Part shown: positions 54,285-63,715 of the stretch, piece by piece
How the letters are laid out: the number at the start of each line of letters is the position of its first letter
How positions within the stretch are numbered: position 1 is the first letter of the stretch
From: Mucilaginibacter lappiensis
GTDB lineage: Bacteria; Bacteroidota; Bacteroidia; Sphingobacteriales; Sphingobacteriaceae
DNA: 64,000 bases
NCBI RefSeq assembly: GCF_900155965.1
Contig: NZ_FTMG01000002.1
Coordinates: forward strand, 1-64,000
Direction: 5' to 3'
Notes under the pieces: model-generated
The model's database searches: none
Told to the model about the DNA's origin: nothing
Seen by the model: the letters and a program-made list of their open reading frames with translations, nothing else
Made by a program: the position numbers and the translations under genes

Positions 54285-54758
54285 ATGGAAAGTGTAATTA
54301 CAAGAAGATCAAAAATTCAATTTGCAGAAAGAATAAGAGTGGTAACAATAATTGCAATACGATGGTTATGTATGGCATTATTTCTCTATACCTCGTCTGC
54401 CAAGATATTTGACCATGACCGTTTTTTAAAAGGTCTGAGCAAGGTTCATCTTATCAGTAGGTATTCGATATTTATCTCTTACCTGGTTCCTGCAACTGAA
54501 ATCGTAATCGGCTTGTTATTAATAATCCCAAAAACTGCAAAGCAGGGTTTATATAGCTTTATGTCAACAATGATTTTATTTACGGGCTATATTATCGCTG
54601 CAATGTTTTTGGAAAAACAACTGCCATGCCGATGTGGAGGAGCCATTGAAAAACTAAGCTGGTCACAGCATATATGGTTAAATCTCGCATTTATCGCTTT
54701 AGCCGTAGTTGCCCTCTGGCTCAACGATTTAAATACATCTTTAAAAAAATCAAAATGA
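54285..54758 (+). CDS. MauE/DoxX-family redox-associated membrane protein
   Basis: A 157-residue inner-membrane protein with four hydrophobic helices (about 23-38, 60-85, 90-110 and 125-145), matching the MauE/DoxX group. The periplasmic/membrane-edge motif LPCRCGG carries a Cys pair, in line with a role in passing electrons or disulfides. Its stop overlaps the ATG of the next gene (ATGA), so the two are translationally coupled. Confidence 0.82.
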   Translation: MESVITRRSKIQFAERIRVVTIIAIRWLCMALFLYTSSAKIFDHDRFLKGLSKVHLISRYSIFISYLVPATEIVIGLLLIIPKTAKQGLYSFMSTMILFTGYIIAAMFLEKQLPCRCGGAIEKLSWSQHIWLNLAFIALAVVALWLNDLNTSLKKSK

Positions 54759-55063
54759 AAAATTTCAAACAAGTTGCCTTTGGTCTAATATTAGGCGCAA
54801 TGGTTTTTAGCTTTAGTGCATTTACTAATTCTGCTTCAAGCAAAGTAAACAAATCAAAGTTCACTAAAACTTTTTACGGCTTAAATCAGGCCGGTACAAT
54901 TTATACAAGGGAAGCATCTAACCCAGCAGGTGATTGTACACCCAAATCAAACAATCCGAGTTGTGTGATTAGCTACCCTTCTGATCAAGGACCGTCGCTA
55001 AATGTCAGTTCGCTTCCATCCGGATCGACATCTGAAAGCTCACCTGGGTGGGTTAACCCCTGA
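54755..55063 (+). CDS. DUF6520-type small exported Cys-containing protein
   Basis: A 102-residue exported protein with the DUF6520 N-terminus (MKNFKQVAFGLILGAMVFSF), a predicted signal peptide to about residue 26, and a mature part rich in Ser, Asn, Pro and Gly with exactly two cysteines, C61 and C70, nine apart (GDCTPKSNNPSC). The start is fixed by the ATGA overlap with the MauE-like gene; the longer frame from 54674 overlaps that gene by 85 bases. The pair C61/C70 and the redox-type partner suggest a disulfide in a secreted peptide. Function unknown. Confidence 0.75.
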   Translation: MKNFKQVAFGLILGAMVFSFSAFTNSASSKVNKSKFTKTFYGLNQAGTIYTREASNPAGDCTPKSNNPSCVISYPSDQGPSLNVSSLPSGSTSESSPGWVNP

Positions 55064-55102
55064 ATTTTTGAAGTTTTGCGGCCAATTCAGGCCGCAAAAC
55101 TT

Positions 55103-56554
55103 TTATAAATTTTGATTTATCATAGAAATAAATTTCTTTGTACTCTCATCATCAAGTGGTTTTTCTGGATTACTCGATATTATATTTCCGTTTTTATCAA
55201 TTACCAATAAGTTAGGAAAACTATTGTATTGATAATATAATAGCAAAGGATGTATTTGACCCATCCCACTTGTCCAGGTATATATAGCTTGTTTTGACCC
55301 GTATTTACCGCTTTTGGCACCTTTCTCAAAATTTGTATAATCTCTTGCAATCGCATCCATACTTATAAAAACTAAATTTTTCTCGTTTTTATAATGTTCG
55401 GCTATAGGCTCCATGTGAGCAGCTAATTCTCGGCATGGCAAGCATCCGTTATAATAGGTTTCTAAAACAATTAGCTTGCCTTTGAAATCGCTTAATTTAA
55501 TCTGTCTTTTATCGAGCGTTTCTAACAAGAAATTATATGCTCTTGCGCCTGATGATTTTGCTAATGCAACTTGCTTTAATATTCGCTGTCCGATACTGTC
55601 TTTTACAAGTGATAAAGCTTCGGGTAAATTCGAAATTATATCCGGATTTCTTTTCAACATTGTCAAAAAGCAATAGGGTAAAACTTTATCCCTCAACAAT
55701 CCGTCGTATTCTAATTTTATATTGTTGTATACTACCTGTGCGGACGATTTATCACTCCTGGCTTTAATCATGGCTATTGCTTTATTAAGCTCAAAAAGAT
55801 ATTGAATATACATAAAAAAGTTTTGCAACAGCGTTGGGTCAGATACCAAAAATCCATTTTGTTGAGTAATCAGGAAGTTCACCTCCTCTTTTACTTTTCG
55901 ATAGTAAGTGCTATCTGAAAAATTTGATGGAGATAAAATGCCGTTTAAATATTGTTTTGAAATACTACTCGCGGTATTTAATCGTAAGACATTTTTAACT
56001 TGGCTACCAAGAGTAGTGTCCTTATTTAGGACATTCATGGTAACAGCCATAAACCGAACCGCCCGCTGCTTGTCATAGTTCATAATGTCTTCCATTTTAT
56101 CTTTCGGCCCCCATACCTTTTTATCAGACCAAATGTATTTCCCTGCCCAGTTTTGATAATTTAACATTTGAGATCCTTTACCGGAAAACGCAACAGTGTT
56201 AAGATTACTTATCGTGATTAGAATACTGTCACCACGCTCGATCAAAAACTCGTCATTCGTAATTGACCTAAACATCCCCCCACCAACATCAAAGTACCCA
56301 AATTGATTATGTGGTGTGATGGTCACCTCGAATTTACCATTTGTTATTTTAAGCGGAATTATTTCTCTCGATGACGGGTCTTCTGAATTATAATTGTCGT
56401 AAAAAGTAATGTAAGGAGCCTTGTTGATCGGATTGATCATTGAATCAGGTACAATGCCGGTTATTGTAATCCGATCGTTATTTAACAAGTTTTTAGTTTG
56501 GGCCATACCTTGCAAACCAGCAAGCATCATTATAGCATAAATTAATTTTTTCAT
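55103..56554 (-). CDS. TlpA-like thioredoxin-fold protein of a SusCD locus
   Basis: A 483-residue exported protein. Residues about 25-120 form a DUF4369-like beta domain, then a long helical middle part, and the C-terminal 130 residues are a TlpA/AhpC-type thioredoxin domain with C371-L-P-C374 (YYNGCLPCREL). It probably works in the periplasm as a thiol-disulfide reductase or resolvase. It is the last gene of SusC-SusD-TlpA, 3 bases after susD. It converges on the DUF6520 gene. Confidence 0.88.
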   Translation of the reverse strand: MKKLIYAIMMLAGLQGMAQTKNLLNNDRITITGIVPDSMINPINKAPYITFYDNYNSEDPSSREIIPLKITNGKFEVTITPHNQFGYFDVGGGMFRSITNDEFLIERGDSILITISNLNTVAFSGKGSQMLNYQNWAGKYIWSDKKVWGPKDKMEDIMNYDKQRAVRFMAVTMNVLNKDTTLGSQVKNVLRLNTASSISKQYLNGILSPSNFSDSTYYRKVKEEVNFLITQQNGFLVSDPTLLQNFFMYIQYLFELNKAIAMIKARSDKSSAQVVYNNIKLEYDGLLRDKVLPYCFLTMLKRNPDIISNLPEALSLVKDSIGQRILKQVALAKSSGARAYNFLLETLDKRQIKLSDFKGKLIVLETYYNGCLPCRELAAHMEPIAEHYKNEKNLVFISMDAIARDYTNFEKGAKSGKYGSKQAIYTWTSGMGQIHPLLLYYQYNSFPNLLVIDKNGNIISSNPEKPLDDESTKKFISMINQNL

Positions 56555-56557
56555 TTT

Positions 56558-57940
56558 TTATCTGATGTTTTGTTGAATACCGCTTAATACAATCTCATCA
56601 TCTGGTATAGGAAATACATATAGTGATGAATTAGGGGTAAGTGTATAGGTTACTTCCCCAAGATTTCTTTTCAGTGTTATATTGGCACCATCCCGGTTCA
56701 AACGCTTTAAATCTGACCAGCGTAAAGCCCTCCAGACTAATTCTTTTCTTCGTTCCAAAAGAACCTGGGATAATGCTGTGGTCGAGTTCGAAGTATTAAT
56801 TGGTACAAAAGTTCCCTTTCGATATCTATTGAGCAACAGTTGGTTCAAAGTGTTCATTGCGGTTGGAGCATCGTTTGCCCTGGCTGCACATTCGGCCTTA
56901 ATCAGCATCACTTCATCCGTAGCCAGGCCAGTAAACCCATAAAATCCACCGCCGACATAACCACGCTTTACATTATAATTATTGAGGGCGTTCAATGCAA
57001 AAAAGATCGGCAATCGTAAATCATTAGTCGAATAGCTTTTTAACAGTGTGGTATCAACTCCGATAGTTGTCCAATTAGTAGTGTATCCTGTTGTATAGGT
57101 ATAAGAAACTTGTTGCTTTGAAAAGAATATCGTTTCGTCCGTGCTATAAGAAAATGGGGTGGTTTTGGTAGTGCTAATGGTATTATAATCGATCAGCCTA
57201 TTATATTTGGCCAAGCACTGGTCGGCGGCATTCGCTGCTTCAGTATAATTTCCCATGTATAAATACACGCGGGCTAGCATCGCGTTCACGGCTGATCTGG
57301 ATGGCCTGTTTCTATTTACGGTTGAAAAATCATCTCTTAAAAGAATTAACGAAGTATTCAGGTCGGAGATAACCAGGTCAAAAGTCTCCTGCAAATTCGA
57401 GCGTTTCAGGGTCGCATCAATACCGGCTGACGTTCTTAAAGGCAAGCCGAGGTCGCTAGTTGCAGTTTTCTGATTATAGACCGTGCAAAAATTTCTTACA
57501 AGGTCATAGTAAGCATAAGCCCTGAAAAAAAGGGCTTCCCCTTTTACATTATTATAATCAATTCGGTTTGCAGATGACTGGCTGATCGCATTTAAACCGT
57601 CAAGTACACTATTTGCATAAAAAATTGCATTGAAGTCTCCATTCCAATCCTGAATGTTTGTTTCACCGCCAAAGAGATCCTTACGCCATAAATATGCCCC
57701 CTTATAGGTGGGATAATCTAAGGCATCCAAACTGCTTTGATTTACAATGAAATAATCATCACATGACATTTGTGGTAATGCGCCGGTTGAATTGAGAACA
57801 TAATTATTGTCCAATAATTCCTGGAATTCTGATATGGAAGTTGGATTTACGATTGAAGAATTAGGCTTGGCATCGAGAAAGCTTTTTTTACAGCTCGAAA
57901 AATATAGCATCAACGCTATTGCAATAAGATAATTTTTCAT
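56558..57940 (-). CDS. SusD/RagB-family lipoprotein, second locus
   Basis: A 460-residue outer-membrane lipoprotein with lipobox YFSSC (Cys17). SusD signatures are EALFFRAYAYYDLVRNF near residue 155 and LLERRKELVWRALRWSDLKR near the C-terminus. The start lies 10 bases after the SusC stop; a longer frame would overlap it by 56 bases. With a TlpA-type rather than a glycosidase neighbour, it may handle peptides, as RagAB does, rather than glycans; this is inference. Confidence 0.92.
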   Translation of the reverse strand: MKNYLIAIALMLYFSSCKKSFLDAKPNSSIVNPTSISEFQELLDNNYVLNSTGALPQMSCDDYFIVNQSSLDALDYPTYKGAYLWRKDLFGGETNIQDWNGDFNAIFYANSVLDGLNAISQSSANRIDYNNVKGEALFFRAYAYYDLVRNFCTVYNQKTATSDLGLPLRTSAGIDATLKRSNLQETFDLVISDLNTSLILLRDDFSTVNRNRPSRSAVNAMLARVYLYMGNYTEAANAADQCLAKYNRLIDYNTISTTKTTPFSYSTDETIFFSKQQVSYTYTTGYTTNWTTIGVDTTLLKSYSTNDLRLPIFFALNALNNYNVKRGYVGGGFYGFTGLATDEVMLIKAECAARANDAPTAMNTLNQLLLNRYRKGTFVPINTSNSTTALSQVLLERRKELVWRALRWSDLKRLNRDGANITLKRNLGEVTYTLTPNSSLYVFPIPDDEIVLSGIQQNIR

Positions 57941-57950
57941 GATAGTTAAA

Positions 57951-60900
57951 TTAGAAGTGTGTGGAAATACCAAGGGAAAGCGTTTTGGGATCACCATATG
58001 GTGCATACAGGTAATCCGGGTCTATATTTTGCTTAGTCGCCTTCCAGATAATTCCGATATTATTTAAATAAGCGTAAATCTGAAGGTTCTTAAGAACGGG
58101 ACTTCCTTTTGCCATCCTTAGATTATAGGATAGTCTGATATCCTGTAGCCTGATATTATCAGCTTTTTCCACTAAAAAGCTTGAGCCTTGGAAAAAGCCG
58201 TTTTGGGCATCATTCAGCGGATAAGTCAATGCGGGTATATTAGTCCTCAATTCGTCACCGGGAACCTGCCACCGTTTGTCGTAATCGGCAGCTAAATAAC
58301 CAAAACTTCCAAAGTTGTTACTTCCTGAAAATACATTTGGCCTCCGAAAGAAATAATCAAATTTATAGGTGAGATTAAGTGACAAATCGAATTTGTCATA
58401 GCTGAAGCTATTTCGGAAAGAACCATAAATAAGCGGGGTAGCCGATCCTTTATAAACAAGATTCGATAAATTATTTGAACTTAAAATGCTGGCGTAATCT
58501 TCGCTGACAGCACCATTTAATGTGCCTTGTGGTTTTCCCTGGTTGTCAAGCCCTCTATAGGGATAACTAAAAATTGCATTGTATGGATAACCTTCAACCG
58601 GGTTCAAATAATTTCCTACAATGATCTGTGCGTTACTGCCTTGTTTAACCTTGTAATTGGTAATGATGTCTTTACTATAACTGAAGAGAAGCGTACTTTG
58701 CCATTTTAAAAGCGAGTTTCCAGTACTGTTTTTAGTTAGGATAAAATCAATACCTGTCGTTTTCGTATCAGCGGCGTTCCCTTTAAATTGTGTAATTCCT
58801 GTTTGGGGCGCTATGGGACTATTTGCAATCAGGTCGATTCCAGTCTTAATATAATAATCGATACTACCGGAAAGCAGACCACTTTTTGTTACATAATCCA
58901 ATCCCCAATTAATATTTCGATCCTCTTCCCAGCGTAATGATGGATTTGGGGGATTTACAATACTTGTATATTCTGTATTCCAAGTGTTGGGGCCACTATC
59001 TTGTGCCGTGAGGTATGCCGATGTTGTTTTATCTACATTTCCATTATAACCATAAGTAAATCGCATTTTCAGAACCGGAAATAACTCAACGTGATAAAAG
59101 CTTTCCTTACTTATGTTCCACACTAAGCCAGATGACCATAATGGAACACCTTTTTGATTAGTTTTCACACCAAAAATATTTGACTCATCCCGGCGGGCAC
59201 TTGCGGATAGTACATATTTACCGTTATAGATGTAGGACGCATTGACGAAGACAGATTTAGTTCGGTCTATCGAATAGCTTTGCTGTGATCCATAAGGAAT
59301 GGTATTGGTTACGTATCCGTAATATTGCGGAAAATAAGTTAGGTAATCAACTGGAAGGGAACTATCATCTGAAGGGTTAAAACCATAAAGTACATTTGAA
59401 TTTGCGGATGACTGGTAATCTTTAACCTCAACGCCAGCAAGAAAATTTACCTCATTTTTCGGATTGATTTTTTTTAAGTAATTGATTTGTGCTCTTCCGT
59501 ATTTTGAAGTGTATGTACTATTGCTTACGTTCTCAATTGCGCCAAGTGGTATGGGCCTTGTAACTACGCCAGTGACCGGATCAACCTGACTGTACGAATT
59601 AATCATGTTCCTCGTATAGAATGAATCGCTTGCATGGAGCAATGTATAGTCACTATTACCCTTTTCATACTGATAATTTAAAACAACCTCCAATCCGTCA
59701 AAAACTTTGTACTTGGCAGTTGTATTAAGTTTGTAATCGGTCAAACTATTTTTGCTGTTACTACTGTTCTCGTCCAAAGGCCTAAAGTTCCAGTCGAGCA
59801 ACCTTCCCGAACCAGTAGTGTCGGTAAACTGTTTTCGTAACCCACCCGTTCTGACAACCGATAAGGAATTGTTATTAGCATCCGCAAGTTGCTCATATGG
59901 ATAAAGTGGATTGGTATATACCTCGGTATTAGCTTTCGTGTTACTCGTGCTTAATAAAATCCCGGCTGTTATCTGTAATTTGTTGTTAAGTAAAAAATAG
60001 CTATCATTCGCATTTATAGTAAACCTATCATAACTGTTGGTGCTGGTGTTATCTAAATTTTTATCATAACCGGCCGATAAGTAATAAGTATTGGAAGTAT
60101 TTCCACCACTAAGGCTAAAAGAATATTGCTGTTTTACAGCGGGCCGGTAGATATACTTCTCAAGGTCATTCCTGATATCATTATTTTTCAGCTGATTAAT
60201 TTTAGAAGCAGAATCAACAGCAGTAATCTGGCTATTCCGTTTTTGTAAAAAGACGGCTAGTGCGGGAGAAATGGTGCTATAACCATCGTTTATTGTGTTA
60301 TTGAAATAGCCTTTGTTAAATAGAAATTGTTCCAAATTGATGTAATCAGCAGAACTCATTTGTGGCTGGTAATGCAGGTTTGGTCTCTGGGAAAACGTTG
60401 TATTGGCATTAAAAGATATTTTGACACCCGCTGAAGTTCTGCCTTTTTTTGTCGTAATAACAATAACGCCATTGCCGGCCCGTGTTCCCCAAATGCTTGC
60501 CGCTGCGGCATCCTTTAAGATGGAGACACTCTCAATGTCATTGGGATTGATGTTATTTAAATCCCCGTCGTAGGGAAAATTATCTAACACAATCAAAGGA
60601 TCTGGATTTGCAAATATGGTACTTCGGCCTCTTATGCTTATTGCCGGGTTATTGCCACTTCCCAAGCTTTTGTTGAATAACACGCCACTTGCGACACCGT
60701 CCAATCTGTCCAGGATATTGGTACTAACCCTACGGTTCAAAAGGGCGCTATCTATCAGGACAAAACTACCTGTTGCCCTTTCTTTTGGAATGATTTGATA
60801 ACCTGTAGAAACTACTAATACCTCACTTAGTTGATTGCCGCCATTTTCAAGCGAAATGGTTAAATAATTTGCATTTGTTACAATAATCTCTTTTGTCAAA

Positions 60901-61457
60901 TACCCGACAAAAGAGATTTGTAAAATAGTACTGTCGGCTATATTATTAATTTGAAAGTCCCCATTACTATCACTAGTCGCTAAACCTGGCCCGTCTTTAA
61001 TTTTAATAGTGGCCCCAGACAAAGGTGAACCGTTAACGTCGGTAACTTTTGCCTTTATAGGAAACCTTTGTTTTTCTGTTTGTTCTTGCAAGGGAGGCCG
61101 GGAACTTGTATTATCAAATTTTACTACTATTTGGCCGCCTATTATTTCATAGGTGAGGGTGAGCGGCGATAACAACTCACTAAGCACTTTACTAACCGGC
61201 TGATCTTTTGCGTGGATACTTACCGGATTTTTCAGAATGTCTTTGGCATTGCTGTATATTATCCCTACGTGTACCTGTTTGGAAATTTGATCGAGCGTTT
61301 CTTTTAATGTTTTCTTTTCGACATCTATTGAAATGCGCTTGTCTAAGTCTTGCGCCCGCGCAATTTCGGTTGCCAGGGCGCAATTTAACAAGCATGTAAT
61401 GGCAACGATTAATGCAAATGATTTATATCTTAATTTGGAGCGTAAATTTTTGAGCAT
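57951..61457 (-). CDS. SusC/RagA-family TonB-linked transporter with STN domain, second locus
   Basis: A 1168-residue transporter with a signal peptide, STN domain (about 40-112, ISIDVEKKTLKETLDQISKQ), carboxypeptidase regulatory domain, plug (VVSTGYQIIPKERATGSF; ISIRGRSTIFANPDPLIVLD) and beta-barrel ending in GISTHF. STN plus the FecR gene upstream implies trans-envelope signalling, but no sigma gene is adjacent. It is more AT-rich than the SusC at 36927, as are its neighbours. Confidence 0.93.
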   Translation of the reverse strand: MLKNLRSKLRYKSFALIVAITCLLNCALATEIARAQDLDKRISIDVEKKTLKETLDQISKQVHVGIIYSNAKDILKNPVSIHAKDQPVSKVLSELLSPLTLTYEIIGGQIVVKFDNTSSRPPLQEQTEKQRFPIKAKVTDVNGSPLSGATIKIKDGPGLATSDSNGDFQINNIADSTILQISFVGYLTKEIIVTNANYLTISLENGGNQLSEVLVVSTGYQIIPKERATGSFVLIDSALLNRRVSTNILDRLDGVASGVLFNKSLGSGNNPAISIRGRSTIFANPDPLIVLDNFPYDGDLNNINPNDIESVSILKDAAAASIWGTRAGNGVIVITTKKGRTSAGVKISFNANTTFSQRPNLHYQPQMSSADYINLEQFLFNKGYFNNTINDGYSTISPALAVFLQKRNSQITAVDSASKINQLKNNDIRNDLEKYIYRPAVKQQYSFSLSGGNTSNTYYLSAGYDKNLDNTSTNSYDRFTINANDSYFLLNNKLQITAGILLSTSNTKANTEVYTNPLYPYEQLADANNNSLSVVRTGGLRKQFTDTTGSGRLLDWNFRPLDENSSNSKNSLTDYKLNTTAKYKVFDGLEVVLNYQYEKGNSDYTLLHASDSFYTRNMINSYSQVDPVTGVVTRPIPLGAIENVSNSTYTSKYGRAQINYLKKINPKNEVNFLAGVEVKDYQSSANSNVLYGFNPSDDSSLPVDYLTYFPQYYGYVTNTIPYGSQQSYSIDRTKSVFVNASYIYNGKYVLSASARRDESNIFGVKTNQKGVPLWSSGLVWNISKESFYHVELFPVLKMRFTYGYNGNVDKTTSAYLTAQDSGPNTWNTEYTSIVNPPNPSLRWEEDRNINWGLDYVTKSGLLSGSIDYYIKTGIDLIANSPIAPQTGITQFKGNAADTKTTGIDFILTKNSTGNSLLKWQSTLLFSYSKDIITNYKVKQGSNAQIIVGNYLNPVEGYPYNAIFSYPYRGLDNQGKPQGTLNGAVSEDYASILSSNNLSNLVYKGSATPLIYGSFRNSFSYDKFDLSLNLTYKFDYFFRRPNVFSGSNNFGSFGYLAADYDKRWQVPGDELRTNIPALTYPLNDAQNGFFQGSSFLVEKADNIRLQDIRLSYNLRMAKGSPVLKNLQIYAYLNNIGIIWKATKQNIDPDYLYAPYGDPKTLSLGISTHF

Positions 61458-61505
61458 ATTATTTAATTAATAGGGTTAAGTGAGCAAATGGTGCGCAATT
61501 CAAAC

Positions 61506-61533
61506 TGACAAAGTAGCGGCGGGGACTGTCGAA
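61506..61533 (-). promoter_or_regulatory. G/C-rich element in the SusC leader, copy 2
   Basis: On the minus strand, TTCGACAGTCCCCGCCGCTA is followed by CTTTGTCA, 49 bases upstream of the SusC start. It shares the GAC..TCCCC..GC..T.T.GTC pattern with the element at 40388-40414. Confidence 0.4.
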
Positions 61534-61657
61534 TGAGCCACAAAAAGGGCAATACCATTCCCGTAAAGCAATTTTTCATTGTTTGCAGTGAAGTTTGTTC
61601 GTTAAACTTTGGTTAGGTGACTACCTGAAACAGCAGTCCTTATTATGCTTTATTAAG

Positions 61658-62737
61658 TTATTTATCACTACATCCCCCCTCGAAAAAATACCCATTGTCT
61701 GTTTGCCGGACGGTAGCGCCGATAGCAGCAGCCAATTGACGAAGTACAATATCTATTGGCTTCGTTGTGTCAAAATCTCCGTAACATAGGCAAGTTGCCG
61801 ACTTGTTTTCCAATTCTATGGATTGATTGTAATAGCGCTTGAAGTCCGAGACGACTTCCGGCACGGGCGTACCGTCGTAACTCAAAATGCCGTTCTTCTT
61901 TTTTATTACAGCGTCAACCGTTTTTATTGATTTGTCGGCTAATGTTGCATGCGCATTATTATAGATTGCCTCTTGTTTTGGCTTTAAGATAACTTCTGAC
62001 AGCTTTTCCTTTTTTGCCGATAGCATGGAAACTTTGACAATACCCGTAACTACGGTAACATTGTAAATATTTTGTTTGCTGTACGATTTGACATTGAAAG
62101 AGGTGCCAACAACTTGTGTCTGCATCCGGCCACTATGGATGATAAAAGGATGTTTTTTATCCTTTGCCACCTCAAAAAAGGCTTCCCCGTCCAGCGTTAC
62201 TTCTCGATAATTATTAACTAACTGATCATTATATTTTATCGTGCTGGACGGGCTGAGCCATATTTTTGTTCCATCAAATAAACGGATGAATTTTCGCTCG
62301 CCGTTTATGGTAACTAATTGTTTTGTTGAGTTTTTGATTTGAGCGTTGTAACGATCTGTAAAATGGCGGTAAAACAGGAATAAGGTGGATGATCCCATTA
62401 TCAGCCATAATGCGGCAATTTTCAGCCAGGTATTATCTAATTTATAAGGGTATTTATGGATAGCAGGCTTTTGCGGAATTTGTGAGCGGATTTCGCTAAT
62501 GAGAACAGATTTAACCTTGCTTATGGCCAACTCTTCTGATGAATATGATAAAGGCTCCGTATCGACGTTCGTAAGTTCCTGGGCGATCAAAGAGGTGAAA
62601 AATCCCTCATTCTCTTTTCTGTTAATTAGATAGAATAGCTCTTTTATCTCGGCCGGCGTACATTGAACGTCGAGGTACTTTTTAAACAGGCTCGCAATGT
62701 AAATTTGATCTTTCAATGTTGGTGAATTTTCCAACAA
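61658..62737 (-). CDS. FecR-family anti-sigma factor, second locus
   Basis: A 359-residue inner-membrane protein with a membrane helix at about 104-123 (WLKIAALWLIMGSSTLFLFY), the FecR domain (FDGTKIWLSPSSTIKYND; GEAFFEVAKDKKHPFII) and a DUF4974-like C-terminus with two Cys in TCLCYGDFD. It should transmit the signal of the downstream SusC. Its partner ECF sigma factor is not next to it: the 288 bases upstream lack such a gene. Confidence 0.9.
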   Translation of the reverse strand: MLENSPTLKDQIYIASLFKKYLDVQCTPAEIKELFYLINRKENEGFFTSLIAQELTNVDTEPLSYSSEELAISKVKSVLISEIRSQIPQKPAIHKYPYKLDNTWLKIAALWLIMGSSTLFLFYRHFTDRYNAQIKNSTKQLVTINGERKFIRLFDGTKIWLSPSSTIKYNDQLVNNYREVTLDGEAFFEVAKDKKHPFIIHSGRMQTQVVGTSFNVKSYSKQNIYNVTVVTGIVKVSMLSAKKEKLSEVILKPKQEAIYNNAHATLADKSIKTVDAVIKKKNGILSYDGTPVPEVVSDFKRYYNQSIELENKSATCLCYGDFDTTKPIDIVLRQLAAAIGATVRQTDNGYFFEGGCSDK

Positions 62738-63025
62738 AGACCATGCTCATTAAAAATGGGCTATTCACTAACAATTTTTATTTGATGTGATTTTCAAATG
62801 TCACTTTCCTTTTTTTGATTGCCCACAATTACCACGTTGGATTGCACGCATTTCATACTATCATTTACGAGGTCGCTACACGCCAAGACGGCTTTCAGGT
62901 CATTGCAAAAAATCATTATATTTTCCAGCAATTACCCTTTAATTTACTTTCTGGCTTTCTTTGCTTCATCTCCAAAAAAGATGATTATTTAAATATCAAT
63001 TCCATGCTGCCGGGGATCAGCCTTA

Positions 63026-63715
63026 TTACAGGCCCCAAATTTTAAGAAAGTCATTTTTATAATTACCTCCTAAAGGGATTTCATTTTTACCTATAAAAAC
63101 CCGGTTGCCCTGGAAGCTGCTGACTTTTGACAGGTTAATAATAAATGAGCGGTGTACCCTGGAAAAAACAGCCGGGGGTAATTGTCTTTCTAAAGAAGAT
63201 AAAGGTACCGTACTTAATAAGGTTCCTTCTTCGGTAAAGACTTTTGTATTATTTCTGCTCGATTCTAAAAACAAGATCCGGTCATTGTTCACCTTATGTA
63301 CCACACCTTCTGTACGAACCAATACATAATGGTTTTGATCAACAGCCGGTTTTGCCGGGCTGCCCATCTTTTCCATAGCTTTGTCTACGGCGACAATAAA
63401 ACGATCTATTGAAAATGGTTTAACCAGGTAGTCGCAGACAGCCAGGTCAAAAGCATCCGTAGCATATTCTTTATAAGCGGTTGTGAAGATGACCTGCGGC
63501 GGATTTCTGAGCGTTTTCACCAGGTCGATCCCACTAAGCATCGGCATGTTGATATCTAAAAATAGTAGATCAACCTGTAATTGCTGTAGTTTTTCCCTGG
63601 CCTGGAAGGCATCCCCGCAGGTACCCATAACCTGCAGTACAGGAAGAAGTTTGCAATATTCGAGCAGTATATCCCGCGCAACCGGGGCATCGTCAACAAT
63701 GAGGCATTTGATCAT
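63026..63715 (-). CDS. LytTR-family response regulator
   Basis: A 229-residue regulator. The receiver domain (1-120) has phospho-acceptor D54 (LFLDINMPML) and K99 (DYLVKPFS). The LytTR DNA-binding domain follows (about 130-229: ILFLESSRNNTKVFTEEG; VHRSFIINLSKVSSF). It overlaps the upstream kinase by 4 bases (ATGA), so the two form a typical LytS/LytR two-component pair. Binding targets are unknown; the FecR gene downstream is 288 bases away. Confidence 0.93.
   Translation of the reverse strand: MIKCLIVDDAPVARDILLEYCKLLPVLQVMGTCGDAFQAREKLQQLQVDLLFLDINMPMLSGIDLVKTLRNPPQVIFTTAYKEYATDAFDLAVCDYLVKPFSIDRFIVAVDKAMEKMGSPAKPAVDQNHYVLVRTEGVVHKVNNDRILFLESSRNNTKVFTEEGTLLSTVPLSSLERQLPPAVFSRVHRSFIINLSKVSSFQGNRVFIGKNEIPLGGNYKNDFLKIWGL

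Noticed and set aside
62815..63045. TTG-started open frame of 76 codons on the plus strand between fecR and the LytTR gene
   Set aside because: Overlaps the LytTR gene end, has no promoter or ribosome site, no recognisable domain, and is rich in His, Ile and Phe as expected for AT-rich non-coding DNA.
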